The notes under the pieces: generated by a model
What the model was told of the DNA's origin: nothing
What the model saw: only the letters and a program-made list of their open reading frames with translations
The model's database searches: none
Assembly (NCBI GenBank): GCA_916700875.1
Contig: CAKAKS010000034.1
Coordinates: forward strand, 19,166,506 to 19,230,505
Source: Sebastes aleutianus
Lineage: Eukaryota; Chordata; Actinopteri; Perciformes; Sebastidae
Length of the DNA stretch: 64,000 bases
Direction of reading: 5' to 3'
In this document: one piece after another, positions 33,295 through 44,773 of the stretch
Numbering within the stretch: the stretch's first letter is position 1
Layout: each line of letters starts with the position of its first letter
Program-made: the position numbers and the translations under genes

Positions 33295-33825
33295 CCCTCT
33301 CAAGAGCACACACTGTACACAGTCACATGATATTGATCTTGCCCAGTTATGTTGGCTTTTTTAAAGTTTTCTTTATTTCTTTGTTTATTTTTCTTTTTAT
33401 TTATTTATTATTTTTTGTCAATTTTGTTTTATCCATATTTCATTTTATTTTGTTATGAGGAAGAGAAAGAAAAAAAAGACGAAAAAAATATACATACAGT
33501 ATATGTATATATATTTTCTTTCTTTTTTTGAAGGAGATGTTGTCACAGCAACATAAAATAGATATTAGAGAGGGAATTATTAATGTTTTACTTACTAACA
33601 CTAGCTCTAAACAGCGTATAATACATGATTAAAACTACTTATGCCAACATTTTTTATTTGAATCAAAGCAAAATGGAGAGAAAAATAAATTTTAAAAAAA
33701 ATTTTAAAAATAAAAAAATAAACAAAGAAATAAAAATAAACAAAGAAATAAAGAAAACTTTAAAAAAGCCAACATAACAGAGCAAGATCAATATCATGCG
33801 ACTGTGTGTGTGCGCTTGAGAGGGG
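33295..33825. repeat. Large inverted repeat
   Basis: The arm 33295-33416 (CCCTCTCAAGAGCACACACT through TTTTTTAAAGTTTTCTTTAT) is repeated in inverse orientation at about 33712-33825, with about 295 bp between. Arms are near-identical apart from length changes in A/T runs. Lies in the aldh6a1-samd15 intergenic region. Confidence 0.8.
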
Positions 33826-34073
33826 TATATATATATATATATCTCCATCTCCTCTCTCCTCCCTCCAATGAGAAAAGGGCAAAAGCCCTGAGCTATCAAA
33901 CCAGGCTCACGAATTTACAAGTTTGGTGTCAAGCATGTCGCTTAAGTTGCCTTACAACTTTGTAATATATATTTGTAACTGGACAAAACTTGCTTTTATG
34001 TGTGAAGGAAAACACTTATCAACACTTAAGAGTGGCAGGTAACAGTTTCCATGGCAACATGCTTACAGGCAAC

Positions 34074-36073
34074 ATGGAGTTCCTGGAGTGGAGTAGTGAT
34101 GATGTTGCAAGATGGATTGAGTCTTTAGGATTTCCACAATACAAAGTAGGTTAACATTCACCAGACTACAAACATATATAACATTAACCAGTACAGGATA
34201 CTGTACTGTACCTGTCAGCTTCCAAGATATTATTTCAAAGCTCTCTAACCTCATTATACATTTCTGTCTCAGGCATGTTTCACGGAGAACCACGTCACTG
34301 GAAGAAAGCTCATTTATGTAAATGATACCTACCTGCCAAGACTTGGAATCACAGATTTTAAAGACATGAAGGTATTATTAAGGAGAGACAGAAACTATAG
34401 GTTTTTTTTATTCTAACCTTCAGAAGAGATTGATGTTATTATGGAGGCAGACTTGTTTACATATCAAAGCTGGAGGCTCACACAATGTTCAAGGCAGTTT
34501 CAACAGGCTGAGTAGCAACAAGATAATGATGTGAAAACTACTGTACTGTAGCTGTAAAACCTACTCTTATCAACTGGTGCAGAAACAATTTGATGAGTTA
34601 GTCTTAAGTGATACAAATTTTGGGGCCAATTAATCATTTTGTAGCCTAATTCATCAAGTAGAAATACCATAGAAATAGATTATTCTATATATTCTATGTC
34701 TATGAGAAATAACAAGCATTTGCTGGACATCACATAAGTCTTAAGTGCATCTTTGCTTAATTTGGCTATTCATGGGATAAAGTAATATATTAAATAAAAA
34801 GAAAACCATAAGATTAGCCTATAGTAGAAATAACTGTTAGTTGCCAATATTGAGATCACGATTATCTATCACGATTATTTATTGATTTTTAGCAAAAACA
34901 AAACTCAAATTAGGGCTGCACGATGTTGGAAAAAACTGACATTGCAATAGTTTTTTTTCTGCAATATGAAAAAATACAGGAATATTCACCCTACCCTTTT
35001 GCTATAGCTACATTTTAAAGTTAAATGCATCAATTTGGTGCACTTTGAGAGCAAAATTAACAACATTAAGAGGCTAGATAAACAATTTTATGCTCTCAAT
35101 TTAATCATAAACACATTGGTTGTATAGATAATATCCATCCCCAAAAGTGAATCCAAAACATCTCGATTGCTGGCTGGTGGCTGTTAGTTTAGGAAGCGTT
35201 TGATTTGATATGCAGCAGAGTTTTCTATGCACATTTTAAACCTCAATAATTGTGCAGCCCTATTGCCACCTCAATTGTATTCAGATATCTCTCCAGTAAG
35301 CTCTAAGTGGACTGTAAACATTGCAAACCGGTGCCTAGTCTGTGCCAACTCAGTCTCACGTCACATTTGGCACTTTAACGCTTTTTCTTTGAAAAAGTGT
35401 GACATCCAATTAAAGCGTTGTAACCGAGCATCACTGCCAGCAGACACCTCAGATCAGCTGTATCACATATATATGCTGTTTACAGTTAAAGCGACTGTTT
35501 TTCTTATCCCTCCCTGAGGTCAGAACTAAATTGGCTAAAAGCGCCTTTATGTATTCAGCTCTACATTACTGTAGAAGCATCAAACAACAAGAAAAAAAAA
35601 GAAAAAAGAAATGGTCTCTCTTGGTGACTATGAACTGATAATGAAATATCTGGAGACAGACAGACCCAGTAAAGATTGTGCTCTATTTAGTCGAGATTTT
35701 TTGCACATAAGTCCTTTGATGCATTTGTTTTTGGGAGTGTAACCTTGTCACTTCTTCCCATGATGCCACAATCTGGGTGAGATCTCCTCAAAAGACCAGA
35801 CACTCTCCCTCTCTGTGGGACTACCTTATCAAATGAAGGTGAGATACTGTAAACACACACTTTATCAAAGGACTCAACCCTGCTGTGTGCACCCTGCAGG
35901 TCATCTCTGCTCATGTGCGTGAGCTGCTGGGGATCAAGAAGACCCCGTGGAGTCGCAGCATCGCTGACCCTCCGCGGGACAGCTTGGCCTCGTACTTGGA
36001 AATAAAGAGCGGGACAGGTGAATGTGCGGACAGCCTCACCTACCAGCAGTTCCTGGATGAAGTGCGTCAGTGA
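34074..36073 (+). CDS. samd15: Short SAM-domain protein, SAMD15-like (3 exons)
   Basis: Exons 34074-34145, 34273-34371 and 35900-36073 (TGA) join in frame to 114 residues. An in-frame ATG 15 nt upstream (34059) is an alternative start. The protein opens FLEWSSDDVARWIESLGFPQ and continues with GRKLIYVNDTYLPRLGITD and ISAHVRELLGIK, a complete SAM domain at about residues 3-75. It is followed by a short conserved tail (SYLEIKSGTG, YQQFLDEVRQ). This matches the C-terminal part of mammalian SAMD15; the human protein is about 674 residues with a long N-terminal extension that is absent here. SAM domains usually mediate protein oligomerisation; the role of SAMD15 is unknown. It diverges from aldh6a1. 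Human SAMD15 also lies at 14q24.3, which supports the name. Confidence 0.8.
34911..35262. mobile_element. Possible hAT-like non-autonomous element
   Basis: Inverted termini TAGGGCTGCACGAT and ATTGTGCAGCCCTA bound a 352-bp AT-rich segment in samd15 intron 2. I could not find a matching 8-bp duplication, so the exact limits are less certain. Confidence 0.6.
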
Positions 36074-36397
36074 GACTGGCATGAATCACAACAGTAAAGG
36101 AGTGCAGCAAAAAACCCAAGACATGTCAGTGTCATTTCATATCACCAACTGTCAGCTTGCGATGACTCGGATGACACACTCACAGGAGGCCACATGCAGG
36201 ACTTGACATTAACACTTCCCACCAGCAAAATGCTTGTTGTGTCTGGTGAAAAAGCAGTTATTCTACTAGGTTTTTGTGCAGGTATAGCCAACGTGAGTGC
36301 AACATCTTTTAGATACATGTAATATCTGTGACTTTGAGCACACACATACAGTATGATGCACAGTTTAAATAGCTCTTGCCATTCCAGTTCTGGATGC

Positions 36398-37194
36398 TTA
36401 AACCTGCAGTAGGCAGAACATTTTTGTCATCATTGGGCAAAAATTCCATAATAACCTTTCAGCATATTGTAATTCAAGTGTTCTGAGAGAAAACTAGACT
36501 TCTGCACCTCCTCATGGCTCTGTTTTCAGGCTTTAAATTATCTGACGGGAGACTTTGGCCAATTAGGTCATTTCAGAGAGAGAGCGTTCCTATTGGCTGT
36601 TCATTCGACGGAGGCAGCTGTCAATCACTCGTGAACTCCGATCAAACAGTCAAACTAGGCAGCGCTGATCAAATATGAATTAATATTCTGTTACTGTAAT
36701 GCCTATTTCTCACCTCAAGTGTTTTCAGAAACATTTTGTAGTGCACTGTTTAGCTGTAAAATGAGAAAGTGTGCTCCGGCTGGTGGGCGGTGCTTGGTAT
36801 TTCCTCAACTGATCTCAACATGGCATGCAGCCGGGTCACAAACTTTCTCATTTTACAGCTAAACAGTATACTACAAGATGTTTCTGAAAAATATTTGAGG
36901 CGAGAGATGATGAGAATTTGATCAGCGCTGCCTAGTTTGACTGTTTAATCAGAGTTCGCAAGTGATTGACAGCTGCTCATAGACGGTAGGTAGACTCCAG
37001 CTGGGCTCTGATTGGTTGTTTTCCTCCGGCCTGTGAAATCTTGCAGATGCCATTATAGGAGCACCGGAGAACACCAGAGGCACATGATTTTGTTTTCGGA
37101 TTACCTGTCTCACGCACTACTGTCAGGATATAGCGGCCGTTTTATAAAAATAACCTAATTATATTTGCTCCAATATTACCCACTGCAGCTTTAA
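36398..37194 (+). mobile_element. TTAA-flanked foldback element, copy 2 (full length)
   Basis: TTAA at 36398-36401 and 37191-37194. Same sequence as copy 1 (26501-27304), including both internal inverted arms, with scattered substitutions and a GTGCTCCGGCTGGTGGGCGG insertion or retention in the loop. Lies 325 bp after the samd15 stop. Confidence 0.85.
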
Positions 37195-37739
37195 ACCACT
37201 ATTCCTATTGATCTCAGGTGGATATGTTAACTTGATGGGGCTATTGATCTGGAGTAGAAATTCTCAGGGTAATTCTCTGGATGACAACAAGCACCTATTT
37301 CAAAGTGCCAGGAGGCCCCCGGGAGCAGTATTGTTCTTGGAAAAAAAAAAAAAAGTCTGCGAGTCCAAGAAGTCTCCTTCATCGCTGTACTGTAATATGC
37401 ACATATATAGGCTATACTTTGCCAACTTGCAAACAAAAGGCCATGGGTTCATTGCATCAGATAGCGATGGGTCGTGTGCCAAGCAGACCCACAGGGAGCC
37501 AGCAGTTTCAGCCAACTCGACACCTTCTTGCCAATAATCTATGTAATATATGCAGGACTATAGGCTTTATACTCAGGCCAGATGTAGGCCTATACTGTGA
37601 ACCAGAGGTTCTACCTATAGAGGAATGGAAAGGTTTTCAATAACAGTCTTGTTTAGGTCTCATTTTTCATCTCCTGTTTGTGTCTGAATCTGATAGAGAT
37701 TTCTCTGCTTATTTTTTTTTTATTTTAGAAAAATTTATA

Positions 37740-38240
37740 GAGAATATTATAGACCTACTACTACCTACTACTACCTTCAGCCACAGACTCATCCCCCCTC
37801 GGCACAACACAAAGCGCCTGGGTCAGTCCTTCATGCTGGTAGCCATCAGGCTCCACAACCAAGGCTGACCCCCATATGAAAACTATTAGGACTTTAAGAA
37901 CTTTAAACATGCACTATCTACCTTGAAACATGCACTATCTGCAACCATCTTGGACTCTAACCACTGGCACACTTTACACTTACTTTACACTACATCCTAT
38001 ATACCACTTTATAGACTGCACATATGCACATATTACATTTATTTATTGACGGACTGCACACACTATGTTCACCCATTCCCTCTGTATCTTTTATATCTCT
38101 ATTATTGTTTTTATAATTTTCCTATACCTTTATACCTCTCCTGTGTTTCACTCTATTTGCTGATGTTGCTGCTTTGACACCTGAATTTCCCTCTGGGGAT
38201 TAATAAAGGTTAATTTTATCTTATCTTATCTTATCTTACA
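37740..38240 (+). mobile_element. LINE 3' end including last ORF2 codons
   Basis: Encodes a remnant ending KRLGQSFMLVAIRLHNQG then stop, like the end of a non-LTR reverse transcriptase, followed by a 3' UTR ending GGGGATTAATAAAGGTTAAT and TTATCTTATCTTA repeats. A second tail copy follows directly at 38310-38598. Confidence 0.8.
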
Positions 38241-38309
38241 AAGGTGCCAAAGCTTAATAGAAAGAAACAAAAATGATCTACAAAAATAATCAAGGCAAAT
38301 GCAAACACT

Positions 38310-38598
38310 AGTATGTTACACTTACTTTACACTATACATCCTATATACCACTTTATAGGCTGCACATATGCACATATTACATTTATTTATTGCACATACT
38401 ACATTTATTTATTGACGGACTGCACACACTATGTTCACCCATTCACTCTGTATCTTTTATATCTCTATTATTGTTTTTATAATTGTTGTATACCTTTACC
38501 TCTCCTGTGGTTCACTCTGTTTGCTGCTGTTGCTGCTTTGACACCTGAATTTATTGATTAATAAAGGTTCATCTTATCTTATCTTATCTTATCTTACT
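38310..38598 (+). mobile_element. LINE 3' tail, duplicate of the preceding one
   Basis: Near-identical to 37970-38238 (TACATCCTATATACCACTTT, GACGGACTGCACACACTATG), with an extra short internal duplication of CATATTACATTTATTTATTG-type sequence, ending in TCTTATCTTATCTTATC repeats. Confidence 0.8.
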
Positions 38599-38929
38599 GC
38601 GTTTCGTGCAGTAGAGTTCAATCTACATGAATAAATGATGATGCCTTGCCTGTGAGAGCCTGTGAGATAGAGGCTGGGAGGCAGGCTCTGCATCTGTCTA
38701 TGCACACAAATGGTCTCTGTGCAGCTCGGAGCGCACTGATTACCATTCCGAGCACAGCACCTCTGGTCAGAAATGGAGCCGGGTCGGTGGTTGACAGTAT
38801 AGTCCGGGGGCAGCAGGAGGAGGAGGAGGAGGAAGAGGAGGGAGGTGCGTGTATTATGGCAGCAACCCTTCAGTCAATCTGGATTAACTCGCACTGAGCC
38901 TCTCTGCGTCGCCAGCGAAAGCCCGTTGA

Positions 38930-39431
38930 AAGCGATCCGAACATCTGGCTGCATTCAGTCAGTCACAGCAGCAGCAGCAGCAGCAGCGCTGTAGATATTA
39001 AAGCAGCCTGTTCTCTGTCGCTGCTTTTAAAGGCGTTTTCTCTTCTGGAGGTGCACAACGGAGCGGATGCGCAGTATAAGACGCAGATCCACGCACAGCT
39101 GCTGCAGCCACACCGGGACGCTTTGGGGGTTTTTCCTGTATTTTTTTTTCTTTCACTAAAGGAAAGGAACATATCTCCTTGTGTTGAAGGGATCGGAAAA
39201 AAGGAGTCGTCCTTTTACATGCTTGGTCATGGATTTCTTGAAGGGCATCGCTGCTGGTTTCGCAGGCCGTCACATGTTATTATAGGAGCCGAGGCGCGTG
39301 TTTTCGGGACACCTGAAATATCTCCCCTCGAGTCCCATTTTTATTCCCATCACAATGCTCTCAGCCCATCCTGGGAGGAAATAAAAGCTCCAACTCCATC
39401 CTCTGGCTCGGCTTGATGTTTCATCTGCAAG
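38930..39431 (+). promoter_or_regulatory. Possible non-coding first exon / promoter region of lrfn5
   Basis: A GC-richer block with a CAG run (about 38966-38986) and many CpGs ends in a good donor, CAAG/GTAAAT, at 39431/39432. The lrfn5 coding exon starts 26 nt after an acceptor (TTGTTTTCAG, ends 44747), so an upstream non-coding exon must exist. This block is the best candidate I can see, and genes of the LRFN family are known to have upstream UTR exons. The left boundary is a guess and no transcript supports it. Confidence 0.35.
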
Positions 39432-42400
39432 GTAAATCCACTCATTTATAGGCTTGGTGTGAATTGTATAAAGGATCTGAACTCTTTTGGGTGCGCACTT
39501 GAAGTATACTTCGCCCATGCAGGACCCATCTGAAATAAGGGTTCTCCCTTGTGACAGGGGTTGTGGCTGTAACCCACCAGCCCAGGACCTGTACCGCAAG
39601 GTCAAAAAACCGCCTAGGAACACCGTCAGATAGCTATTTTTATTTTTAGTATCCACTTGCAGCTTTTCTCCTCTCCCCACAGGTGAGAATGTGGCCATTA
39701 TTCAGCCATGCAGGATAAGATTCCAGATGTTTTCTTGCCTACTTGATCTGCTGCTGCTCTGTGCTGTGGTTATAAGCTGATATGCAAATCAGTCATTAAG
39801 GTGTGATGAAATCTAAATTAGCCTAAGTAACCAAAATTGATAATGGGATGAGTGTGTGTGTGGGCAGGAAGGGGGGATGTGTTGCCTGGTGACTGATGAA
39901 GACAGGTGAAAAATGGTTGATTTTTAACAAAGAGGTGAGGTATAATGGTCTTGTTAGTCGAGTGTTAGTTATCACATATCTTATTATTCATGAGTGCCCG
40001 AGGCAACATTTGTTTCACCAGTAAAAAATCAGGCCCACGCCTCATTTGGCTGCTTCTATTTGCTTTCACTGCTATGTTAATGCACTCAGTTGATGTGTGT
40101 GCTGCTTGCTATACCTTTTCGCTGATAGCAGAGAGAGAGAGAGGAGTGATATGTGGTTTCCTCAGCAGCACCCAGGCTGTTCTGCAGACCAGCTCTACAT
40201 TCACTGACCCAAATTTTTTCCTCCCCACAAAATAAGCTTGTGGGTTTTTTCTTTTTTCAGTGTGCTTTCATTAAGATTTGAAACACAGTCACAGATGTGC
40301 AACCACACACACCTGGTCCACATATGATTTTTTTTGATTACACAACACAATAAGGAGAGGGAACATTATGCATTATTTAACCATTTTGTTGCTGTGTGTG
40401 TGAGAGGTAGGAAACATAGGATCCTGAGGGGCTTTGGAAGAAGAAGGAAAATGAGTCAATGCATACAGTGAGCATGCGTTTCATTTCGCTCTCCTTATTT
40501 CCTCACATTTGGACTGTAATGGGAAAAAAGCCAATGTAATAGATTGCATTATTTTCCACAAAGAGAGGTTGCTTTTTCTCGCTCTTGCACCTGAATCTGT
40601 GGCAGATTTGACAGTCTACATACGTGCAAGGCCCGTACTGTGGAGAATATTCACTTGAGGAGGCCATATTGGTATTCAGAGGTGGTGCTCACGGATTCTA
40701 CATTGCTCTTTCCGGAAGAAAATCCCAGGTCATAAGCCCCTCGTATCAGGGCACGTCACAACGGTGCAAGAATTAAGATCCGAAGTCAGTGATCAGCATT
40801 TCAATTTGGCCTTCCTCCTGCTTTAATACGAGGCAGCATCTAAAATATGTTTTCTGTGTTTGTTTGTTGGACTGCTGCTCCGGTCGTGAGACATCCAGCA
40901 TATCAAGGTGGATTTTCTGTGACGGCGTGTGAAGGAAAACATTTGGAATTGCGAGTTGGGGGTTGTAAATGCTGATGAACAGCACTTCTATTGATGCTGT
41001 GGGGTCTGCTTAGTATGCCGTACCCCTGGCACACAACCACACAAGCTTGTCCGACTGAAAAATAATTTACACCAGAGTGCTACATCGAGTCATTTAGGTT
41101 TTTATTACAAGCAAGACTGAGGAAAATGATTCAGCCACTCCAACACATTGAATCCAGCACAAAATTAGCTCCCTCCCTCTCATCACTACGGGGTCATGAA
41201 TGGTACAATGTCCCGGCCTTCAAGCAGAAACTTCAATTGTCGAGGACTCTTTGTTCGAAATATTATTAGGTGATCTGAAAATGAGCCACTGATTACATCT
41301 CACCCAAAATTACGTTTTCCTGTGTTGCCATGGCATCAAGGCTGTCACCCAAGAGCTATCGCGTTCTAACATTGGCAGACTGTGTAGGAAAAGGGTGTCA
41401 CAGCAGCACCTCATTCACAAACACAGATGTGTCGGTTAGACGGCCCATAACGGCATCAGTGTTTGGTCAGGATGTTTGGACTCGGTGGGCTACACAAGCA
41501 TTTACCCGACAAAATAGAATTTCTACCGTGCTCGGTCCGAATATGATCCTCTTCAGCAGCTGCAGCAGCAGCAGCTCCATTTGGCCTCATAAAAGCGAGC
41601 AGGCTGAGGACCTATTTCACTGCTTTGTCGATACCATTTTACCATCATGTTGCAGCATCAGTTTACCTCCTTGACACAACAGAGCTTATTTCTGGCAGCG
41701 TAGCAGACGTCCGGCAGCTTCTCCCAGAGTAACCCATGCGAGTGAGACGCTGCCGAGACGCTGCCATGTGCCATTGTGTCGACCGGCGTTGAGGCAGACT
41801 TCAACTCATTAACTTCCCCTCGCAGGGGCTGCTGTCCCTGATTTCCTGCCCAGACGTGGATTGCAGGGGCTTTCTCACATGAGCTCCAGCATAAGTTAGA
41901 CCATCTGAAAACATATCCCCCATTACCTCACCGGACGATTGGCATGCAGTGTGCTGCATAAGGCTTTTCTTGGCGAATGCTGCCCCAGGGAGACCATAGA
42001 TATCCTCTGCTACAGTATACTGCTACTGCTGCTGCGCATGAGTGTCTGTCTCCATTGCTGGGGGTTGTTGTGTAGTGAGCTACCTCTATTAGGCACAAAT
42101 CCACCCACCGGTGTGCGTGTGTGGGTGTGTGCTGTCAGTCTGCTCCGTCCTCTGAGGGGTAGTAAACCAACATTTGATTGACTACGAAGGAGATTATGGT
42201 TAACGCATTACCTGTTTTCTTGTTTATTTGTGGCCTTCCCAAGTCGCCCCACCATAATGAACAGCCCAACCTGGAGGATAATGATTTTCTGGGGTGGTGG
42301 GGTGACATTTAAAAGATGAAACGCGTGATTGATGAACGCATTGATTGATTATCTACTTATTTGTTCATGTACCTGATGAGCGCAACCTGTTATGCAAATC

Positions 42401-42738
42401 TCAGTGGAACAACCATAATTAAATGCAAATTAGGGAGACGGCAACAAGACATTTCCTGCCCCGTCTCGGTGGCGGAGGGGTTGTCCTTTTGTCCTCACAG
42501 AGCGAATTTTGTTGGGGATTACCGTTGCGACCATTCTCTTCACGTTTGGCTGAGTTTTCAGCCCCCCCCCATCTCCACTGAGTGAATCAATATCACGTCT
42601 TCAGCGCCATTCGAGTCTGGAAGTAGCAGGTCCTCTCTGTGCTTCATTGCACATCCAGGGGCCGTGCCATTCAGAGTCAGATCAGAAGCTGGTTGGCACA
42701 CCATCGTGAACACACCTCAGCTTTTATACGCTGTTCTC

Positions 42739-42740
<2 letters not shown>

Positions 42741-42790
<50 letters not shown>
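42741..42790. repeat. (AC)25 microsatellite
   Basis: Perfect AC repeat immediately left of the element at 42799-43053. Confidence 0.97.
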
Positions 42791-42796
<6 letters not shown>

Positions 42797-42798
42797 AG

Positions 42799-43053
42799 CC
42801 GTGTACTTCTATCTTTGTGAGGACACTTATTGATATAATATATTCCCTAACCCCTTACCCTAACCTTAACCATCACAACTAAATGCCTGGCTCCAACCCT
42901 AACCCTAACCTAAACCTAATTCTAACCTGGACCTTAAAACCAAGTTTGAACCCTCAAACAGGCCTTTGAAGGTCTGTCCGAAGGTGAGGACCGGCCAAAA
43001 TGTCCTCACTCTGAAGGTCTAAAACTCAAATTGGTCCTCACAAAGATTGCTGT
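42799..43053. mobile_element. Short inverted-repeat element with telomere-like interior, inserted in CA repeat
   Basis: Ends are inverted: CTTTGTGAGGAC on the left and GTCCTCACAAAG on the right. The interior carries repeated CCCTAACCCTAACC-like hexamers (about 42846-42920). CA-rich repeat flanks both sides (42741-42790 and about 43060-43085), suggesting the element sits within a CA tract. Confidence 0.65.
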
Positions 43054-44773
43054 ACAAGAACACACGCACACACATACACACACAAACATAAAGCAGATAT
43101 TAAAGTTCCCACTTAGGTACCACTACACATAGCTTTGCAGCACAGCTTGACGCTGAAGTCATCTGCCATCTTTAAGGAGAGTCTTGACAACATTTAATAA
43201 TGACTCCACAGTCCATTTCTCAGCTGCTGAGATCTCTGCACCACTGCACCCCAGACTGCAATCCACCAAAACGGGGCTCCTGTGTGACTCGGTAAAGCTG
43301 TCCCCTGTAAAAATGGGTCGAGAAAGACATTGATTCATCGCTGCTCGATCAGCAGTATTCATGAAAATGTCACACCCAGCGTGCTCCCTCCAATGATATC
43401 ATTCCTCCCTTTGCTATTAAGGGCCATTTCAAGGCGACCTCTTTCCTGCCTCCGTGTCGGGGCTGTGATACATTTCTACCCAGCTGTCAGACCGCAACTG
43501 TTGTCAGCGGATGCCACCACTCCCCTCCTCACATTAAAAACATGCCCCCACACTGCAAGCCTGTCACTCCCATCCTGTCTGATATTTTCTTCCCCTCTGT
43601 GATATTTCCCTCATACTCCGACTGTCAAGGTTATTACGCCGGGAGTTGTGTGTCACAGCTCCGGTGCAACAGAGGCTTTTGAAGCATGAAGGTACTCAGT
43701 TGGCAGGCTCTTTGCTGAGGCGAGATTTTTTTATGCGCGCTCTCCAAGACCCGACGTCGACAATGGAGACATTACCAGCGGACCACAGAAAGCTATAATC
43801 ATAAATCAGCCATTCTCTTCTGTATTTAAAGGTTAGCCTTTGGATTTTTTTACTACAGTTGTGGGATTGGATCTCTTGTTCCCCGTGTCTGATTGGATTG
43901 GTGTTCCTTTCTGTGTGCTGTAATGGGACACCCAGAGGGCTGAATATTGCATGTTCTACCAAAAAAAATGACACTAAATTTCAGTTCTAAAAATAATCAG
44001 CAGCTAATGTCGCTCTCGCTCTGGTACATTGTGCGGTGCACCTGCAAAGCTGTAAACTGATCTTCGCTGTCTTTGTTTTATGACATGCTATATCCCTGAC
44101 AAGGTCTCAGGATTCATCAAATGGATCCCTCCTTATCCCCCATCTCAGCTGTGTCATAAGTAAGAGTAGCAGCAGAGAGAAAATCGATAGCGAGGCATAG
44201 CACATCCTCGCCGAGGCACCGGGTCCAATCATCCCTTTCCTATTGGCGATATGATCCAAGGAGGTATCAGCGTAATTCTGACGAGGCCAGTCTAGACTTT
44301 CATCCTTCTGTACACAAACATAAAAAGGACCGGCATTATCATATCAAAAACAGTACAATCGGGGGAGCAGGGGGCTAAAAAGGAGAACCGTCACAGAAAA
44401 TATTCAAGATTACTGGGGATGTTTCACTCTCAAGTCTGCAGGTGACTAATTTGTTTCATGTCTAATTGCACAGTGTTTATTGTTTGTTCAGGCATCGACT
44501 CTCTTAGCTTCCTGCTTAGAATTTGGACTCTCTGTGAATCTCAGCTGTGAGCTGGCAATGATGGCGTTTCAAATCTAGCGGAAAAGCTTTAACTTGACAC
44601 AGCAGTTCAGCAATCCCCCAGTTCCCCTTTTTAAAGGGGGAGCTCTCGTTGCATGTGACATGATACAAATACTAATCACAGATTTCCTGCATGGCCTTCT
44701 TTAACTGCTTAATGAATAATACGCCCTTCTCTTTATCTTGTTTTCAGGTGTATTAACCTGACTGAAAAGCCAA

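Larger units (their letters stand above)
39432..44747 (+). other. Large repeat-poor interval upstream of lrfn5 coding exon 1
   Basis: Probable first intron of lrfn5. Except for the CA-flanked element at 42741-43085, I see no transposon here, unlike the rest of the window. It contains octamer motifs ATGCAAAT at 39782-39789, 42392-42399 and 42423-42430. No convincing coding exon. Confidence 0.45.

Noticed and set aside
42846..42920. Interstitial telomere as chromosome fusion scar
   Set aside because: The hexamers are few and imperfect and lie inside an element with its own inverted ends.
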